Shown here: positions 44,594 to 53,983 of the stretch, in pieces
Numbering within the stretch: the stretch's first letter is position 1
How the letters are laid out: every line of letters begins with the position of its first letter
From: Cytophagales bacterium
Lineage (GTDB): Bacteria; Bacteroidota; Bacteroidia; Cytophagales; Cytophagaceae
DNA: 64,000 bases
Direction: 5' to 3'
Assembly: GCA_004294225.1 (NCBI GenBank)
Contig: REBA01000018.1
Location: 131,014 to 195,013, forward strand
The notes under the pieces: model-generated
Databases searched by the model: none
What the model saw: the letters and a program-made list of their open reading frames with translations, nothing else
Told to the model about the DNA's origin: nothing
Made by a program: the position numbers and the translations under genes

Positions 44594-45838
44594 TCTTTTG
44601 CTTTGAAATAGTGATTTAGAGAACTTCCAATTAATATATGGGGTACAAGGATCCGCATATATATATGGTGCACGATTAGCACCTAGTAATAGTATTTTTT
44701 TGTGCTCTAGATATTTATACCGCTCCTCTTTTTTCGCCAACAAATAACTAGTATTGATTCGTAAATATTTATTGATGGAGGGATGAATACTTCCATAACA
44801 AATCATAATCAACAACAAGCTAATCATTAACATAGGAAATTCTGAAAACCAAAAATATTTTATATAATGAAAAAAATTACCTCCAAAATAGGCAATCGCA
44901 GGAATTGTTATCAGCCACGAGGAAGGTTGAGGATTGGGTAAATAGAATAAGATAGCTATAGTGATTATAAAGTATAGCATCATTATTTTAATCACATTGT
45001 ATTGAAAATTGATATATCTTGTATTACTCAAAGTATAGAATACCCCTATAAGAAATATAGTCAAACTAGGTAATCCTATAATAATCAAAGACCTTAAGGT
45101 CATCATGCTTTCTTTTACACTTCCTGTATTAAATATTTGCAAATACCTTTCTAAGGGGTTCTCTATACCCGCCATAAAAAAATACAAGTACACAATTAAA
45201 TAGGGGAAAAAGAAGCCAATTATTACCAAAAAATATACTCTGAAATTGGGTTTGATAAATACCATAAGATAGATAAGCAGCCATATTATAAACACACTAA
45301 GGTAAAACTGAAACAAAGAAGCAATTCCTATAAATATTCCAGAAAGATAAAACAGCTCCTCTTTGGTAGTAATTTTTAGGTTGATAAACATCCAATGAAA
45401 TACAGGCAGTAAAAATGTAATTCCCAACATCAAGGGGCTCACATAAAAAAAGTCTACAAATGAACTAGCTAGAAGAATGTATATATAGCTAGGCACCATA
45501 GTTCTATCATCATACACATTGTCTAGATTGAAAATGATAGAAATATAAATAGATTGGAAATATATAATTAGGATAGAAAGTAGCTGAGTAACTAAAAATG
45601 ATTTCCCAAAACATAGATTTACTAACCAATAAAAACCTGCTGCAAAAGGTTCTAATGTGTCCCAAGTATCTCTATACATCATGAATCCATTAGCCAATCT
45701 AGCTCCTACATTCATTAAGTCAATTTGAAGATTTGGAATATTGGTTTCTAAGAATAAAAAAGGAATTCTGATGAATAGTAATACAATAAAAATAGCAATG
45801 ATTCTAATAGGGTCATATGCTCTAAAAAACGATATCAC
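44567..45838 (-). CDS. Multi-pass membrane protein, 3' end truncated by a tandem duplication
   Basis: 423 residues as it stands, GTG start (VISFFRAYDPIR), with about 10-12 membrane helices. The motif MYRDTWDTLEPFAAGFYWLVN in the first loop recalls GT-C type or related Bacteroidota membrane proteins, but no family is certain. The frame ends at TAG inside the second copy of a 26-bp direct repeat. With one copy removed the reading frame continues to a TAA at 44397-44399, giving about 471 residues with the C-terminus YHWVRKEEPEYIIDQ to EPVYRLINQQ. It follows the cupredoxin gene after 4 bases and is in its operon. Confidence 0.7.
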   Translation of the reverse strand: MISFFRAYDPIRIIAIFIVLLFIRIPFLFLETNIPNLQIDLMNVGARLANGFMMYRDTWDTLEPFAAGFYWLVNLCFGKSFLVTQLLSILIIYFQSIYISIIFNLDNVYDDRTMVPSYIYILLASSFVDFFYVSPLMLGITFLLPVFHWMFINLKITTKEELFYLSGIFIGIASLFQFYLSVFIIWLLIYLMVFIKPNFRVYFLVIIGFFFPYLIVYLYFFMAGIENPLERYLQIFNTGSVKESMMTLRSLIIIGLPSLTIFLIGVFYTLSNTRYINFQYNVIKIMMLYFIITIAILFYLPNPQPSSWLITIPAIAYFGGNFFHYIKYFWFSEFPMLMISLLLIMICYGSIHPSINKYLRINTSYLLAKKEERYKYLEHKKILLLGANRAPYIYADPCTPYINWKFSKSLFQSKRDYEKISEI

Positions 45839-45842
45839 AATT

Positions 45843-47066
45843 TTAATCTAGAATAAGTTTTTCGCTGTATATTATGCCATTGATGTTTGTTTCAATGATG
45901 TATATCGCTCTAGGAAGAGAGGCTACATCTATTTCTTTGATTCCTACACCTTGACAATATATTTCAGATATCGTTCTACCAAAAAGATCTTTTATTCTTA
46001 GCATATAAGGCGGTTTGGAAGGAATATTAAGTGAGATTCGGATTGTTTCTTGTGCAGGGTTAGGGGCTATTTGAATAGAACTTTGGTATTTACTTTTCTT
46101 ATCGATACTCACATTATTGACAACATTAATAGGTATCTCTTCTATACCTTTAGATACTTGATTATTCATATCTATAAAGTTAACCTTTACTTTTTCAAAC
46201 AGTGAGCTTGAAGAGCTAACCATTACTCCATAGCGTTCGCCAGGCAAGACATTAAGTGTGTCTGCTATATAAGATTTCGGTAAAGGTCTTCCATCTGAGT
46301 CTATAACTTCGGGATTTAGACGTGATGGAAAAATAAATTGATGTTTGTAGAACCCAATATTGGCAATTCTTAAATATATTTTTTGATTAGTTTCTGCTAT
46401 AATTGCTGTGCCTGTATCGTTAAGCTGCTGTTGACTTTTTCCGTTAATCATAAAATAGTTAGGGCTATATACTGGAATTCTAAAGTCATTCATCATGGCA
46501 TTGGGGGTATTTTCGTGCCAAAACTTATCTACTTCCGAGCTTAGCCATGAGAATGATTTATCATAAGCAGGGCCATCTGTCCATGCCGTTTTTTTCCCGC
46601 CTTTAGCTTTTACAATTACTAAGCCGTACATTCCCATTTGCACATGCATTACATCTCCAACGTGGCAGTGGTAAATATAAGTACCAGCATTTTTTGCCAA
46701 GAATTTATAAGTATAGCTATTGTATGGTGCAATAGGAAATGAGGTTAGTGGTTCTCCATCATTTTCTGTGTCTACATCTAGACCATGAAGATGAATAGTA
46801 TGAAATCCGTCATTTGAAATAGATCTAGAATAAATATGTACAGAATCTCCTTCTTCTACTTCAATAGTTTTTCCTGGAAGATAGACAGATTGTTTTGGTG
46901 TGCTGATAAAGCTATAAAGTGCTATCTGAGTTTTATCCCATAATTCATGAGTACCAGTATTGGCAAGAAAGAGAGAATCAACTACCAATCTTTGACCAAA
47001 GCTAGTGGAAATAAAACAATTACAAATGTTAAAAGAAAGAATAATTCTAAATATTATTAGCTTCAT
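45843..47066 (-). CDS. Cupredoxin/multicopper-oxidase domain protein with T9SS tail
   Basis: 407 residues with a signal peptide. It has copper-site motifs HTIHLHGLDVDT (HxHG) and TYIYHCHVGDVMHVQMGMYG (HCH, then His and Met), so a Cu_oxidase_3-type domain with a possible type 1 site. The C-terminal roughly 75 residues (IQIAPNPAQETIRI to YIIETNINGIIYSEKLILD) are a T9SS type A sorting domain. Laccase-type enzymes usually carry all domains in one chain; here the partner motifs are in the preceding gene, only 6 bases away. Confidence 0.78.
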   Translation of the reverse strand: MKLIIFRIILSFNICNCFISTSFGQRLVVDSLFLANTGTHELWDKTQIALYSFISTPKQSVYLPGKTIEVEEGDSVHIYSRSISNDGFHTIHLHGLDVDTENDGEPLTSFPIAPYNSYTYKFLAKNAGTYIYHCHVGDVMHVQMGMYGLVIVKAKGGKKTAWTDGPAYDKSFSWLSSEVDKFWHENTPNAMMNDFRIPVYSPNYFMINGKSQQQLNDTGTAIIAETNQKIYLRIANIGFYKHQFIFPSRLNPEVIDSDGRPLPKSYIADTLNVLPGERYGVMVSSSSSLFEKVKVNFIDMNNQVSKGIEEIPINVVNNVSIDKKSKYQSSIQIAPNPAQETIRISLNIPSKPPYMLRIKDLFGRTISEIYCQGVGIKEIDVASLPRAIYIIETNINGIIYSEKLILD

Positions 47067-47072
47067 TACTAT

Positions 47073-47981
47073 TTATTTAACATCAATTAAAACCAACATT
47101 CCGTAAGGATGTATTTTATTGCCCGTCATAGCTAGAAGATTATGATCATGAACTGGATATTTCCCTTTATTATAAAGAACTAATTCTAGAACAGTTCCTT
47201 GCATGGGTTCTAAAGGAAACGAATCTTTGCTATAGCCAATTTGTTTTTTGTTTTTGTTGGTTTGCAGTACTTTACAATGATATCCGTGAAAGTGAATAAC
47301 ATGCTCTGCTATACCAGTATTAGCCATATAAATGTGTATTGTATCATTAAACTTGGCAGTAATAGATGATGTTTCGTCCAGAATGCTTGATGGGTAGCTG
47401 AGTGCATTAAGGGTATAGTAATCTGGATAAAAAGTTAGCCAATCAACAGAATTATTAAGAGCAAGTTCTCTATTAAAATTAATGCTGTGGGTCTTAATGT
47501 TCCAAAAATATGGTTTAATCGCTTTATTATTTTGGGCTACTGCTAATATACCACCTAAACCTAAATAGGAGTTCTTGGGCATATCCAAAGGGTCATAATA
47601 GATATAGCAACCCCATTCTTTCAACTTTGTCCTGATGATTATAGTACTTTGAGAATTGATTTCTATGTTACTGACTTCGGTATTTTGAATAGAGAATCGA
47701 TGACTTATGTTATCATTATTTTTAAGGGTAATGATAAGGCTATCATTTACAATAGCCTCAATCACGTGGCTATTAGGCTTATATTCAGCACTATTATTAA
47801 ATGCTAGGCTAGGCAAAGCGGTATTATCGTTAGGTCTAGTCTTGACCATTGGCATCGAGCCTCTATTAATATAGAGGTTCTGTGAAATTATCTTAGAAAA
47901 TACGCAATTATAACTTAATAGTAATAAAAGAAACAGCGTGTGTTTACAATATAATTGGTTATATTTTCTACAATTAGACAA
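47073..47981 (-). CDS. Second cupredoxin-domain protein (multicopper-oxidase half)
   Basis: 302 residues from a TTG start, with a hydrophobic signal peptide (TLFLLLLLSYNCVFSK). The C-terminal domain has HVIHFHGYHCKVL (HxHG-x-H) and YPVHDHNLLAMTGNKIHPYGM. In a classical oxidase the second motif would be HCH with the type 1 Cys; here the Cys is replaced by Asp (HDH), so this domain cannot form a normal type 1 site. No T9SS tail. First of the three tightly spaced genes. Confidence 0.7.
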   Translation of the reverse strand: MSNCRKYNQLYCKHTLFLLLLLSYNCVFSKIISQNLYINRGSMPMVKTRPNDNTALPSLAFNNSAEYKPNSHVIEAIVNDSLIITLKNNDNISHRFSIQNTEVSNIEINSQSTIIIRTKLKEWGCYIYYDPLDMPKNSYLGLGGILAVAQNNKAIKPYFWNIKTHSINFNRELALNNSVDWLTFYPDYYTLNALSYPSSILDETSSITAKFNDTIHIYMANTGIAEHVIHFHGYHCKVLQTNKNKKQIGYSKDSFPLEPMQGTVLELVLYNKGKYPVHDHNLLAMTGNKIHPYGMLVLIDVK

Positions 47982-48020
47982 TGATATGATGTTTGGTAAG
48001 GTAAAATATGGTTAATACGA

Positions 48021-48317
48021 TTAGAACTCTACTGCACACACTGCCTTTGTAGGAATAGTAATTCCTCCTTTGAGGGTAACGTGTTCGTCATTCGCTTGCC
48101 AAATTGTAGTCTCTACAGCACATATTTCGTTGGAGGCTAGTTTGAAAAAGAGTTTAACTTTTCCTTTAAAGTTATTGCCAAGCGTTTCTGCTTTTGTGAG
48201 GTATATTGATCTTAGTCTTTTACGAACATCATCATTCTGAATTACATCTTCTTTTGTAAATTTAACATCTACGAGGGTTTCTTTTTCTATCGTTCTTATA
48301 TCTTCAAATGTTTCCAT
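48021..48317 (-). CDS. Small conserved-looking protein of unknown function
   Basis: 98 residues, no signal peptide or membrane segment, mixed alpha/beta composition (ETLVDVKFTKEDVIQNDDV, then CAVETTIWQANDEHVTLKGG). I do not recognise it. It lies 39 bases upstream of the cupredoxin operon and 87 bases downstream of lysS on the same strand. Normal codon use for the region supports it being real. Confidence 0.6.
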   Translation of the reverse strand: METFEDIRTIEKETLVDVKFTKEDVIQNDDVRKRLRSIYLTKAETLGNNFKGKVKLFFKLASNEICAVETTIWQANDEHVTLKGGITIPTKAVCAVEF

Positions 48318-48404
48318 AGGTGTATTTTTTTGGAAGTATATTACGTACTGATTGATTTTTTGATAGTATAATTTAATTATTTTTTTGCATAATATGCGTA
48401 AATC

Positions 48405-50138
48405 TTATTTTTTCTCTAACCAACTTTTTATATCATCAATGCTAGGATTGCTGATTTCCAATTTCATTTTCTTTTTTATGCCACAAAGGTCATTAAAAAG
48501 TTTATTGGGGTTTGATGCAATAAATGCCTCTATTGTTTTAAACCCTAATTGATTGATTGGTGCAATCCACTCTTTAGGAACACCTAAAGAAATGAAGTCT
48601 GATTCAGAAAGTACTACTTGAGTTTTCTCTGGTTTCATCTGCGGAAAAAAAAGCACATCCTGAATAGAAGCAGAATTGGTCATAATCATTGCCAAACGGT
48701 CTATTCCTATTCCTAAACCAGCTGTTGGTGGCATTCCGTATTCTAGCGCCCTGAGGAAATCTTCATCTAATAGCATAGCTTCTGGATCGCCTCTTTTACC
48801 AAGTTCAATTTGTTCTTCAAATCTTGCTCTTTGGTCTATGGGGTCATTCAGTTCTGAAAATGAATTGCAGATTTCTTTTCCATTGCAAATAGCTTCAAAT
48901 CTTTCTACCAGGCCTTCTTTGGTTCTATGTTTCTTTGCCAAAGGCGACATTTCTACAGGATAATCTGTAATAAAAGTAGGTTGGATAAGCTGATGTTCGC
49001 AATGTGCTCCAAAGATTTCATCTATCAATTTTCCTTTTCCCATTGATTGATCTACTTCCACTTTAAGTTGGGTAGCTGTGGTTCTTAAAGTTGCTTCATC
49101 CATTTCTGAGATGTCTATACCTGTGAAGTGTTGTATGGCTTCAAACATTGTAAATCTCTTCCAGGGTCTTTGGAAATTAATAACATTGTCTCCTACTTTT
49201 ACCTCTGTGGTTCCATGAAGTTTTAGAGCTATTAACTCTATTACTTCTTCAACCAAATCCATCATCCATTGGTAATCTTTATAAGCCACATAGAGTTCTA
49301 CTTGTGTAAACTCAGGGTTGTGGAATCTAGACATTCCTTCATTACGAAAATCTTTTGCAAATTCATAGACTCCTTCGAATCCACCTACAATTAATCTCTT
49401 TAAATATAATTCGTTGGCAATTCTCAGATACAAAGGAATATCTAAAGTATTATGGTGTGTTTTGAATGGTCTTGCTGCAGCTCCTCCGTACATTGGTTGT
49501 AGTATTGGAGTTTCTACTTCTAGGTAACTTTTGTTATTAAGAAATTCTCTGATAGTATTTACTAATAATGTTCTTTTGATGAACACATCTCTTACTTCTG
49601 GGTTTACTATCAAATCTACATAACGTTGGCGATATCTTTGTTCTGGGTCTGTGAATGCATCATAAACAATCTTATTCCCTTTTTCATCTTCTGTTTCTTT
49701 TACAATTGGTAATGGCTTTAGCGACTTGGTAAGAAGCTTGAAGTTTGTTACATGGATAGAAATCTCACCAACTTGGGTAGTAAATACATAGCCATTGATT
49801 CCTATGATATCTCCAATATTGAGGAGTTTTTTAAATACGGTATTGTATAGTGTTTTGTCCTCCTCTGGGCAGACATCGTCTCTTCTGATATAAATTTGTA
49901 TTCTTCCAGTGGCATCTTGGATTTCAGCAAAGGAAGCATTCCCCATTATTCTTTTGCTCATGATTCTTCCAGCTAGAGCTATGTTTTTATAATCTAGCTT
50001 TCTTTTCTCATAATTTTCAAATATTTCAGAAGCACTTACATTCACATGGAATGTTTCTGAGGGATACGGGTTGATGCCTATTTTTTGTAATTCTTCCCTT
50101 TCTTGTCTCCTGATAATTTCTTGTTCACTCAAATGCAT
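48405..50138 (-). CDS. lysS: Lysyl-tRNA synthetase (class II)
   Basis: 577 residues. The N-terminal OB fold binds the anticodon ([23 protein letters not shown]). The class II motifs follow: motif 1 around [27 protein letters not shown], motif 2 [23 protein letters not shown] and motif 3 [11 protein letters not shown]. After the usual end ([11 protein letters not shown]) there is an extra roughly 70-residue helical tail with [21 protein letters not shown], a C-terminal extension also seen in other Bacteroidota LysRS. Confidence 0.96.
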   Translation of the reverse strand: MHLSEQEIIRRQEREELQKIGINPYPSETFHVNVSASEIFENYEKRKLDYKNIALAGRIMSKRIMGNASFAEIQDATGRIQIYIRRDDVCPEEDKTLYNTVFKKLLNIGDIIGINGYVFTTQVGEISIHVTNFKLLTKSLKPLPIVKETEDEKGNKIVYDAFTDPEQRYRQRYVDLIVNPEVRDVFIKRTLLVNTIREFLNNKSYLEVETPILQPMYGGAAARPFKTHHNTLDIPLYLRIANELYLKRLIVGGFEGVYEFAKDFRNEGMSRFHNPEFTQVELYVAYKDYQWMMDLVEEVIELIALKLHGTTEVKVGDNVINFQRPWKRFTMFEAIQHFTGIDISEMDEATLRTTATQLKVEVDQSMGKGKLIDEIFGAHCEHQLIQPTFITDYPVEMSPLAKKHRTKEGLVERFEAICNGKEICNSFSELNDPIDQRARFEEQIELGKRGDPEAMLLDEDFLRALEYGMPPTAGLGIGIDRLAMIMTNSASIQDVLFFPQMKPEKTQVVLSESDFISLGVPKEWIAPINQLGFKTIEAFIASNPNKLFNDLCGIKKKMKLEISNPSIDDIKSWLEKK

Positions 50139-50158
50139 AATTTTTTATTAAATAAAGT

Positions 50159-50166
50159 CAAATCTA
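50159..50166 (-). promoter_or_regulatory. Candidate -7 box for lysS
   Basis: On the minus strand TAGATTTG fits TAnnTTTG, 20 bases before the lysS start codon. The -33 region has only TTTA. Upstream, around 50210-50256, lies a motif (TTAGTCCTAAATTGTTTACA on the plus strand) related to the dispersed repeats at 29.4 and 56.1 kb. Confidence 0.35.
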
Positions 50167-50269
50167 GGAATAAAGTATGGGAAGATAAAATGTGATTATA
50201 AAATAACTATATGTCCTAAATAGAAACATTCTTAGTCCTAAATTGTTTACAAAAATTAGATTATAAAAA

Positions 50270-50863
50270 TTAATAGAACTTTCTATAGAAAGGGTTATTT
50301 GCTATTGCTAAAAGTTCCTTATCTCCATTGCTATCTCCGTAGGCAAATATATTTGGGTATTCTTCTAAATCAATCACGCTTTTGATTTGATTTACTTTTT
50401 CTATTCCAAAGCAATTTTTTCCTGCAATCTTTCCAGTAATTTTTCCATCAACAGTTTCTAGTTGGCTTGATAATAATTCTATCTGTTGCTCATTCGTCCA
50501 TGTTTCAATCCATTCTTTCATAGATGCTGATACAACTACTACCCTGTGCCCTTGATTTTTATGCCAGGAGAGTTTCTCAAGAGCTATTGGATTAAGTATT
50601 TTGGGTAATGCTATAAGGATGTATTCTTCTGCTTTCTTTTTAAATTCTAAAATATTATCTCCTCTAAAGAAATGAGTTAATACTATTTCTTTAGCTCTCC
50701 AATTGGCAATAATTTTTAGTTTGTATAAAATCAATATAGGAAACAATAGAGCGAAGCCAACTAAAAATCTTAATTGCCCTTTTTGGAATTTGATGAACTC
50801 AATAAACGTGTCTTTGGTCGTAAGTGTGCCGTCAAAATCAAAGAAGGCTATTGTTTTAATCAT
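50270..50863 (-). CDS. HAD-IB family phosphatase (candidate prenyl-phosphoribose phosphatase)
   Basis: 197 residues. HAD motifs are present: FFDFDGTLTTKDT (motif I, nucleophile Asp near residue 9), VVSASMKEW (motif II), and FAYGDSNGDKELL (motif IV). A hydrophobic cap segment (LRFLVGFALLFPILILYKL) could sit at the membrane. It is the third of three adjacent genes (UbiA-type transferase, SDR, HAD) that together look like the mycobacterial decaprenyl-phosphoribose route, where a phosphatase acts after the transferase. Family is firm; the pathway role is inference from context. Confidence 0.78.
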   Translation of the reverse strand: MIKTIAFFDFDGTLTTKDTFIEFIKFQKGQLRFLVGFALLFPILILYKLKIIANWRAKEIVLTHFFRGDNILEFKKKAEEYILIALPKILNPIALEKLSWHKNQGHRVVVVSASMKEWIETWTNEQQIELLSSQLETVDGKITGKIAGKNCFGIEKVNQIKSVIDLEEYPNIFAYGDSNGDKELLAIANNPFYRKFY

Positions 50864-50865
50864 AT

Positions 50866-51597
50866 TTAGAGTTTCATTTTCTTAAATATATTCTCTGGAA
50901 TTAATCGAATAATAAGCATTATCCATTTCCACATCCAAAGCACATATAACGTATTTGTTTTGCTTAAATAAGCTTTGTATATAGCATCGCCTAAGTGATG
51001 AGGTTTCGCTGTTAGTGGTTTAGGCAAAGGTAAGCCAAAAGTCATCTTGGTGTCCACAAATCCTGGTTTGACAGTAATTACATGGACATTAGATTTAAAC
51101 AATCTGTTTCTCAAACCATCTAAAAATATACTAAAACCAGCTTTTGCACTTCCGTAAAAATAATTGCTTTGTCTGCCTCTTTCTCCCGCAACAGAACTTA
51201 TGCCTATAATGCATCCGTATTTTTGAGCTTCGTATTTATTAGCTATCACAGATAAAATCGAAATTGCTGCGGTAAAGTTTATATGAATAATCTGTGCGGC
51301 TTCATTCCATTCTTTTTGTGCTTTTTCTTGATCTCCTAGATAGCCGAATACGCAGGCTGTGATTTCTGGTAATGGATTAAATTGTGCTACAAAGTCTTCG
51401 TGTTTTTCTAGTGCTAAAGCTTCAAATTCAGCTATGCTGATGCTTACTTTGTATCGAATAATTAGATCCTTTTGAATTCTTTCTAATTCATTAAGGTTTC
51501 TTCCAGCTAAGATTAAATCATAGTTTTGGGAAGCAAATTTATTGGCAACAGCTTGGGCAATATCTGATGTTGCACCTAAAATTAATATAGAGGGCAT
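50866..51597 (-). CDS. SDR-family oxidoreductase (DprE2-like)
   Basis: 243 residues. NAD(P)-binding LILGATSDIAQAVANKFA at the N-terminus (a GATSxIA variant as in DprE2) and the catalytic YGSAKAGFS (Tyr and Lys) are clear. The C-terminus ends with a hydrophobic stretch (LWMWKWIMLIIRLIPENIF) that suggests membrane association, as for DprE2. Spacing is 12 bases after the UbiA-type gene and 2 bases before the HAD gene. In mycobacteria DprE2 reduces the 2-keto sugar made by DprE1; no DprE1-like FAD oxidase is in the window. Confidence 0.78.
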   Translation of the reverse strand: MPSILILGATSDIAQAVANKFASQNYDLILAGRNLNELERIQKDLIIRYKVSISIAEFEALALEKHEDFVAQFNPLPEITACVFGYLGDQEKAQKEWNEAAQIIHINFTAAISILSVIANKYEAQKYGCIIGISSVAGERGRQSNYFYGSAKAGFSIFLDGLRNRLFKSNVHVITVKPGFVDTKMTFGLPLPKPLTAKPHHLGDAIYKAYLSKTNTLYVLWMWKWIMLIIRLIPENIFKKMKL

Positions 51598-51609
51598 AAT
51601 ACAATGAGA

Positions 51610-52491
51610 TTATTTGATATAATGTGGCAAATAAATAATGATATAAAAACTTAGTAACCAGAATAGAATAGTAAAAATGATGAACTTATCGGAATATAAG
51701 ATTTTAGTTGGTGAACCACTATTGTTTTCTACGAAGGTGATTTGTAAATACCTGAGCATTCCCGCAATTACAAAAATGGTAGTAAGATAAATATTGTCTG
51801 AATTCATTCTGGTTTGTACGTCAGGGCTTAGGGTGTACATAAGATAAGCCACAATAATTACCCCACATAGCATGGAAAGAGAGGTGTTTACAAATTCTAA
51901 ATTATACTCTGCAATAGATTTACGCATAGATTTCCCAGAAAGAAGATACATTTTTACATCGTCTCTTCGTTTGGCAATAGCAAGAAATATGGCAAGTAGA
52001 AATACCATAATAATAAGCCATTGTGATATGGCTATGGAAATAACAATCCCGCCACTTACTGCTCTTAAAAGAAAGCCAAAGGCAACGATTAGCACATCTA
52101 AAATAGAAATATTTTTTAGGCCTAGGGAATAGCCAATATTTAAAATAAAATATAAAAGTAAAATAAAACTAAACATTCTTGGCAACATACTTGAAACGCC
52201 AAAACCAAAAAAAACAAGTACAACCATTAGTGTTAATGCTATTGATGGCGAAGCTAGTCCAGAGGCAAGTGGTCTTTTACGTTTTTCTGGATGTAATTTG
52301 TCTGTGGCAATGTCTTTATAGTCGTTCAGAATATATATAGAACTCGCTACTGCAGAGAAAGAAACAAATCCTAATATTAAAGGAATTAATGTGTTAACAT
52401 CAAATAGGTTGTGAGCAAAAAATGCAGGCACAAAAATGAATAAATTTTTTACCCATTGATGTGGTCTAATAAGCTTTAAATAAGCCGTCAT
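51610..52491 (-). CDS. UbiA-family transferase (decaprenyl-phosphate phosphoribosyltransferase-like)
   Basis: 293 residues, about eight or nine membrane helices. The first aspartate motif YILNDYKDIATDKLHPEKRKRPLASG contains NDxxDxxxD and the KRxRPLASG tail typical of the phosphoribosyl-transferring subgroup (mycobacterial Rv3806c type). A second acidic motif, KRRDDVKMY, follows near residue 180. That subgroup moves phosphoribose from PRPP to a polyprenyl phosphate. The neighbours SDR and HAD support this over menaquinone or haem prenylation. Confidence 0.8.
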   Translation of the reverse strand: MTAYLKLIRPHQWVKNLFIFVPAFFAHNLFDVNTLIPLILGFVSFSAVASSIYILNDYKDIATDKLHPEKRKRPLASGLASPSIALTLMVVLVFFGFGVSSMLPRMFSFILLLYFILNIGYSLGLKNISILDVLIVAFGFLLRAVSGGIVISIAISQWLIIMVFLLAIFLAIAKRRDDVKMYLLSGKSMRKSIAEYNLEFVNTSLSMLCGVIIVAYLMYTLSPDVQTRMNSDNIYLTTIFVIAGMLRYLQITFVENNSGSPTKILYSDKFIIFTILFWLLSFYIIIYLPHYIK

Positions 52492-52496
52492 TATGT

Positions 52497-53432
52497 TTAC
52501 TTTAAATCTACAAATTCTATATCATACATTACTGGGGTGTCTGGCGGTACCATATATTGCCCTTCATTGCTAGGGTCTTTTATTCCTGATTTTCCATATG
52601 CTAATTTCGCTGGTAAGATAAGAATTCCTCTTTCTCCTTCTTTCATTAATAATAAACCTTCGTCCCAACCTGGTATCGCTTGTTGAACTCCAATTGTAAA
52701 TTTGAATGGGTCTTCTTTTCTATTAGTTTCAAACTCTCTGCCATTGAGAAATTTTCCTGTGTAGTAAACTTCTACTTTATCTCCTGGCTTTGGTTTCTTA
52801 CCTGTTCCTTTGCTTATTATTATATATTTAAGACCTGTAGGACTTACGATGGTATCTCCTTTTTTTTCCATTTTTGAGGTATTGGATCGTCTTGCAGTTA
52901 CTTCTTCTAATTTTACGCCAAGTAATTCTTCGATGGCTGTTTTTGCATGTGCTACTTCTGTTTCCCCTTTAATTTTAGTTTCAACTGCTTCGTTATAAGT
53001 TATAAGTGATTTGTTATAATCTTCTATTGAGCCTTCTCCCTTTCTCATGTTTTTTGCTATGACCAGATGTACCAAATGGGCTTCTTCTTGAGACCTGATT
53101 TTATGTTTGAGCAATTCTATATTAGAGGTATAACTAAGGTATCTTCTTAGTACTTCGCTACGAATCTTAAGCTTAAGGGCTTTAATATTCGCTTCTGCAA
53201 TTTGTAGGGCATATTTGTCTTTTTTGTTTTTCGCAACTTCTAGTTCAATAAATGCTATTTCGCTAGTTGGGTTATTTTTCCATGCCCAATAAACTAATTT
53301 CTCTTCAATGCTCACGCTGTCGTTGTCTGCCTCTGATGGAATTATTTTATCATAATCAACTCTTTGTGCAAAGATGCTATTTGCTATAAACAGGGCTAAG
53401 AAAAATGGTATTGTGTTCTTTATTATATTCAT
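52497..53432 (-). CDS. Exported FKBP-type prolyl isomerase with TolC/OEP-like N-terminal region
   Basis: 311 residues with a signal peptide (NTIPFFLALFIANSIFAQ). The C-terminal roughly 110 residues are an FKBP domain (GDKVEVYYTGKFLNGREFE, VQQAIPGWDEGLLLMKEGER, IPA-type LPAKLAYG, PPDTPVMYDIEFVDL). Residues about 45-180 are long helices with the pattern of an outer-membrane efflux (TolC) hairpin: WAWKNNPTSEIAFIELEVAKN near the start and NMRKGEGSIEDYNKSLITYNEA, then ELLGVKLEEV. This is unlike the N-terminal dimerisation region of Mip/FkpA. It precedes the UbiA gene by 5 bases. Confidence 0.75.
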   Translation of the reverse strand: MNIIKNTIPFFLALFIANSIFAQRVDYDKIIPSEADNDSVSIEEKLVYWAWKNNPTSEIAFIELEVAKNKKDKYALQIAEANIKALKLKIRSEVLRRYLSYTSNIELLKHKIRSQEEAHLVHLVIAKNMRKGEGSIEDYNKSLITYNEAVETKIKGETEVAHAKTAIEELLGVKLEEVTARRSNTSKMEKKGDTIVSPTGLKYIIISKGTGKKPKPGDKVEVYYTGKFLNGREFETNRKEDPFKFTIGVQQAIPGWDEGLLLMKEGERGILILPAKLAYGKSGIKDPSNEGQYMVPPDTPVMYDIEFVDLK

Positions 53433-53764
53433 ACTACAAACAATATTTTCAGCAATTTAATCATAAGATTTGGAAATAATATTCTTTTTTCGAAAGGTAA
53501 TATTAGCTTTTAATACTATTCAGTCTTAAAATCATTTTTTGATTAATCGAAAATTATTTTTACTTCTATCTTATAAATATAACAAATGGTACGAAGGTAA
53601 ATTTTGCATATATTTAAGAAAGGCGTGTTATTTTTCTAATAATAGCTCCTTTCTGAGCATTTTTATAGATTTTCTGGTTAAAAACTTACATACTATGGTT
53701 ACATTTTATCTCAACATAGCATAAAGTCCGTCGTATCAATCATTAAATATTAATAATTTAAAGT
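53433..53764 (+). other. Gene-free divergent intergenic region
   Basis: About 330 AT-rich bases between the FKBP gene (minus) and the DUF2188 gene (plus). It should hold both promoters; I saw no clean TAnnTTTG box. The 61-codon frame at 53539-53724 has low-complexity content and no plausible leader, so I do not call it. Confidence 0.35.
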
Positions 53765-53983
53765 ATGGAAAATATATTTTATATACAAAAACACAAAACC
53801 GAATGGATTTCCTCTAATAAAGAAACAGATAGTATAATAGCAAGAACCAAAACAAAAAGAGAAGCCATTGCTTTAACAATTATTCATGCAAAAACGATAG
53901 GCAATAGTAGGCTTTATATTTATGACAAAGACGGAAAACAATCAGAGGAGCGAACAGTAAAAAAAGCTTCACGTAAAGAGTAG
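53765..53983 (+). CDS. DUF2188-like small protein
   Basis: 72 residues. The pattern HKTEWISSNKETDSIIARTKTKREA, then AKTIGNSRLYIYDKDGK is close to DUF2188 proteins, in which a beta-hairpin is followed by a helix with a conserved Ala and a final I-x-x-x-D-G strand. Function is unknown. It stands alone between a divergent gene and the T9SS cargo gene 150 bases on. Confidence 0.65.
   Translation: MENIFYIQKHKTEWISSNKETDSIIARTKTKREAIALTIIHAKTIGNSRLYIYDKDGKQSEERTVKKASRKE

Noticed and set aside
53539..53724. 61-codon plus-strand frame in the FKBP/DUF2188 gap
   Set aside because: AT-driven composition, no promoter or homology pattern, and no conserved neighbours; more likely chance.
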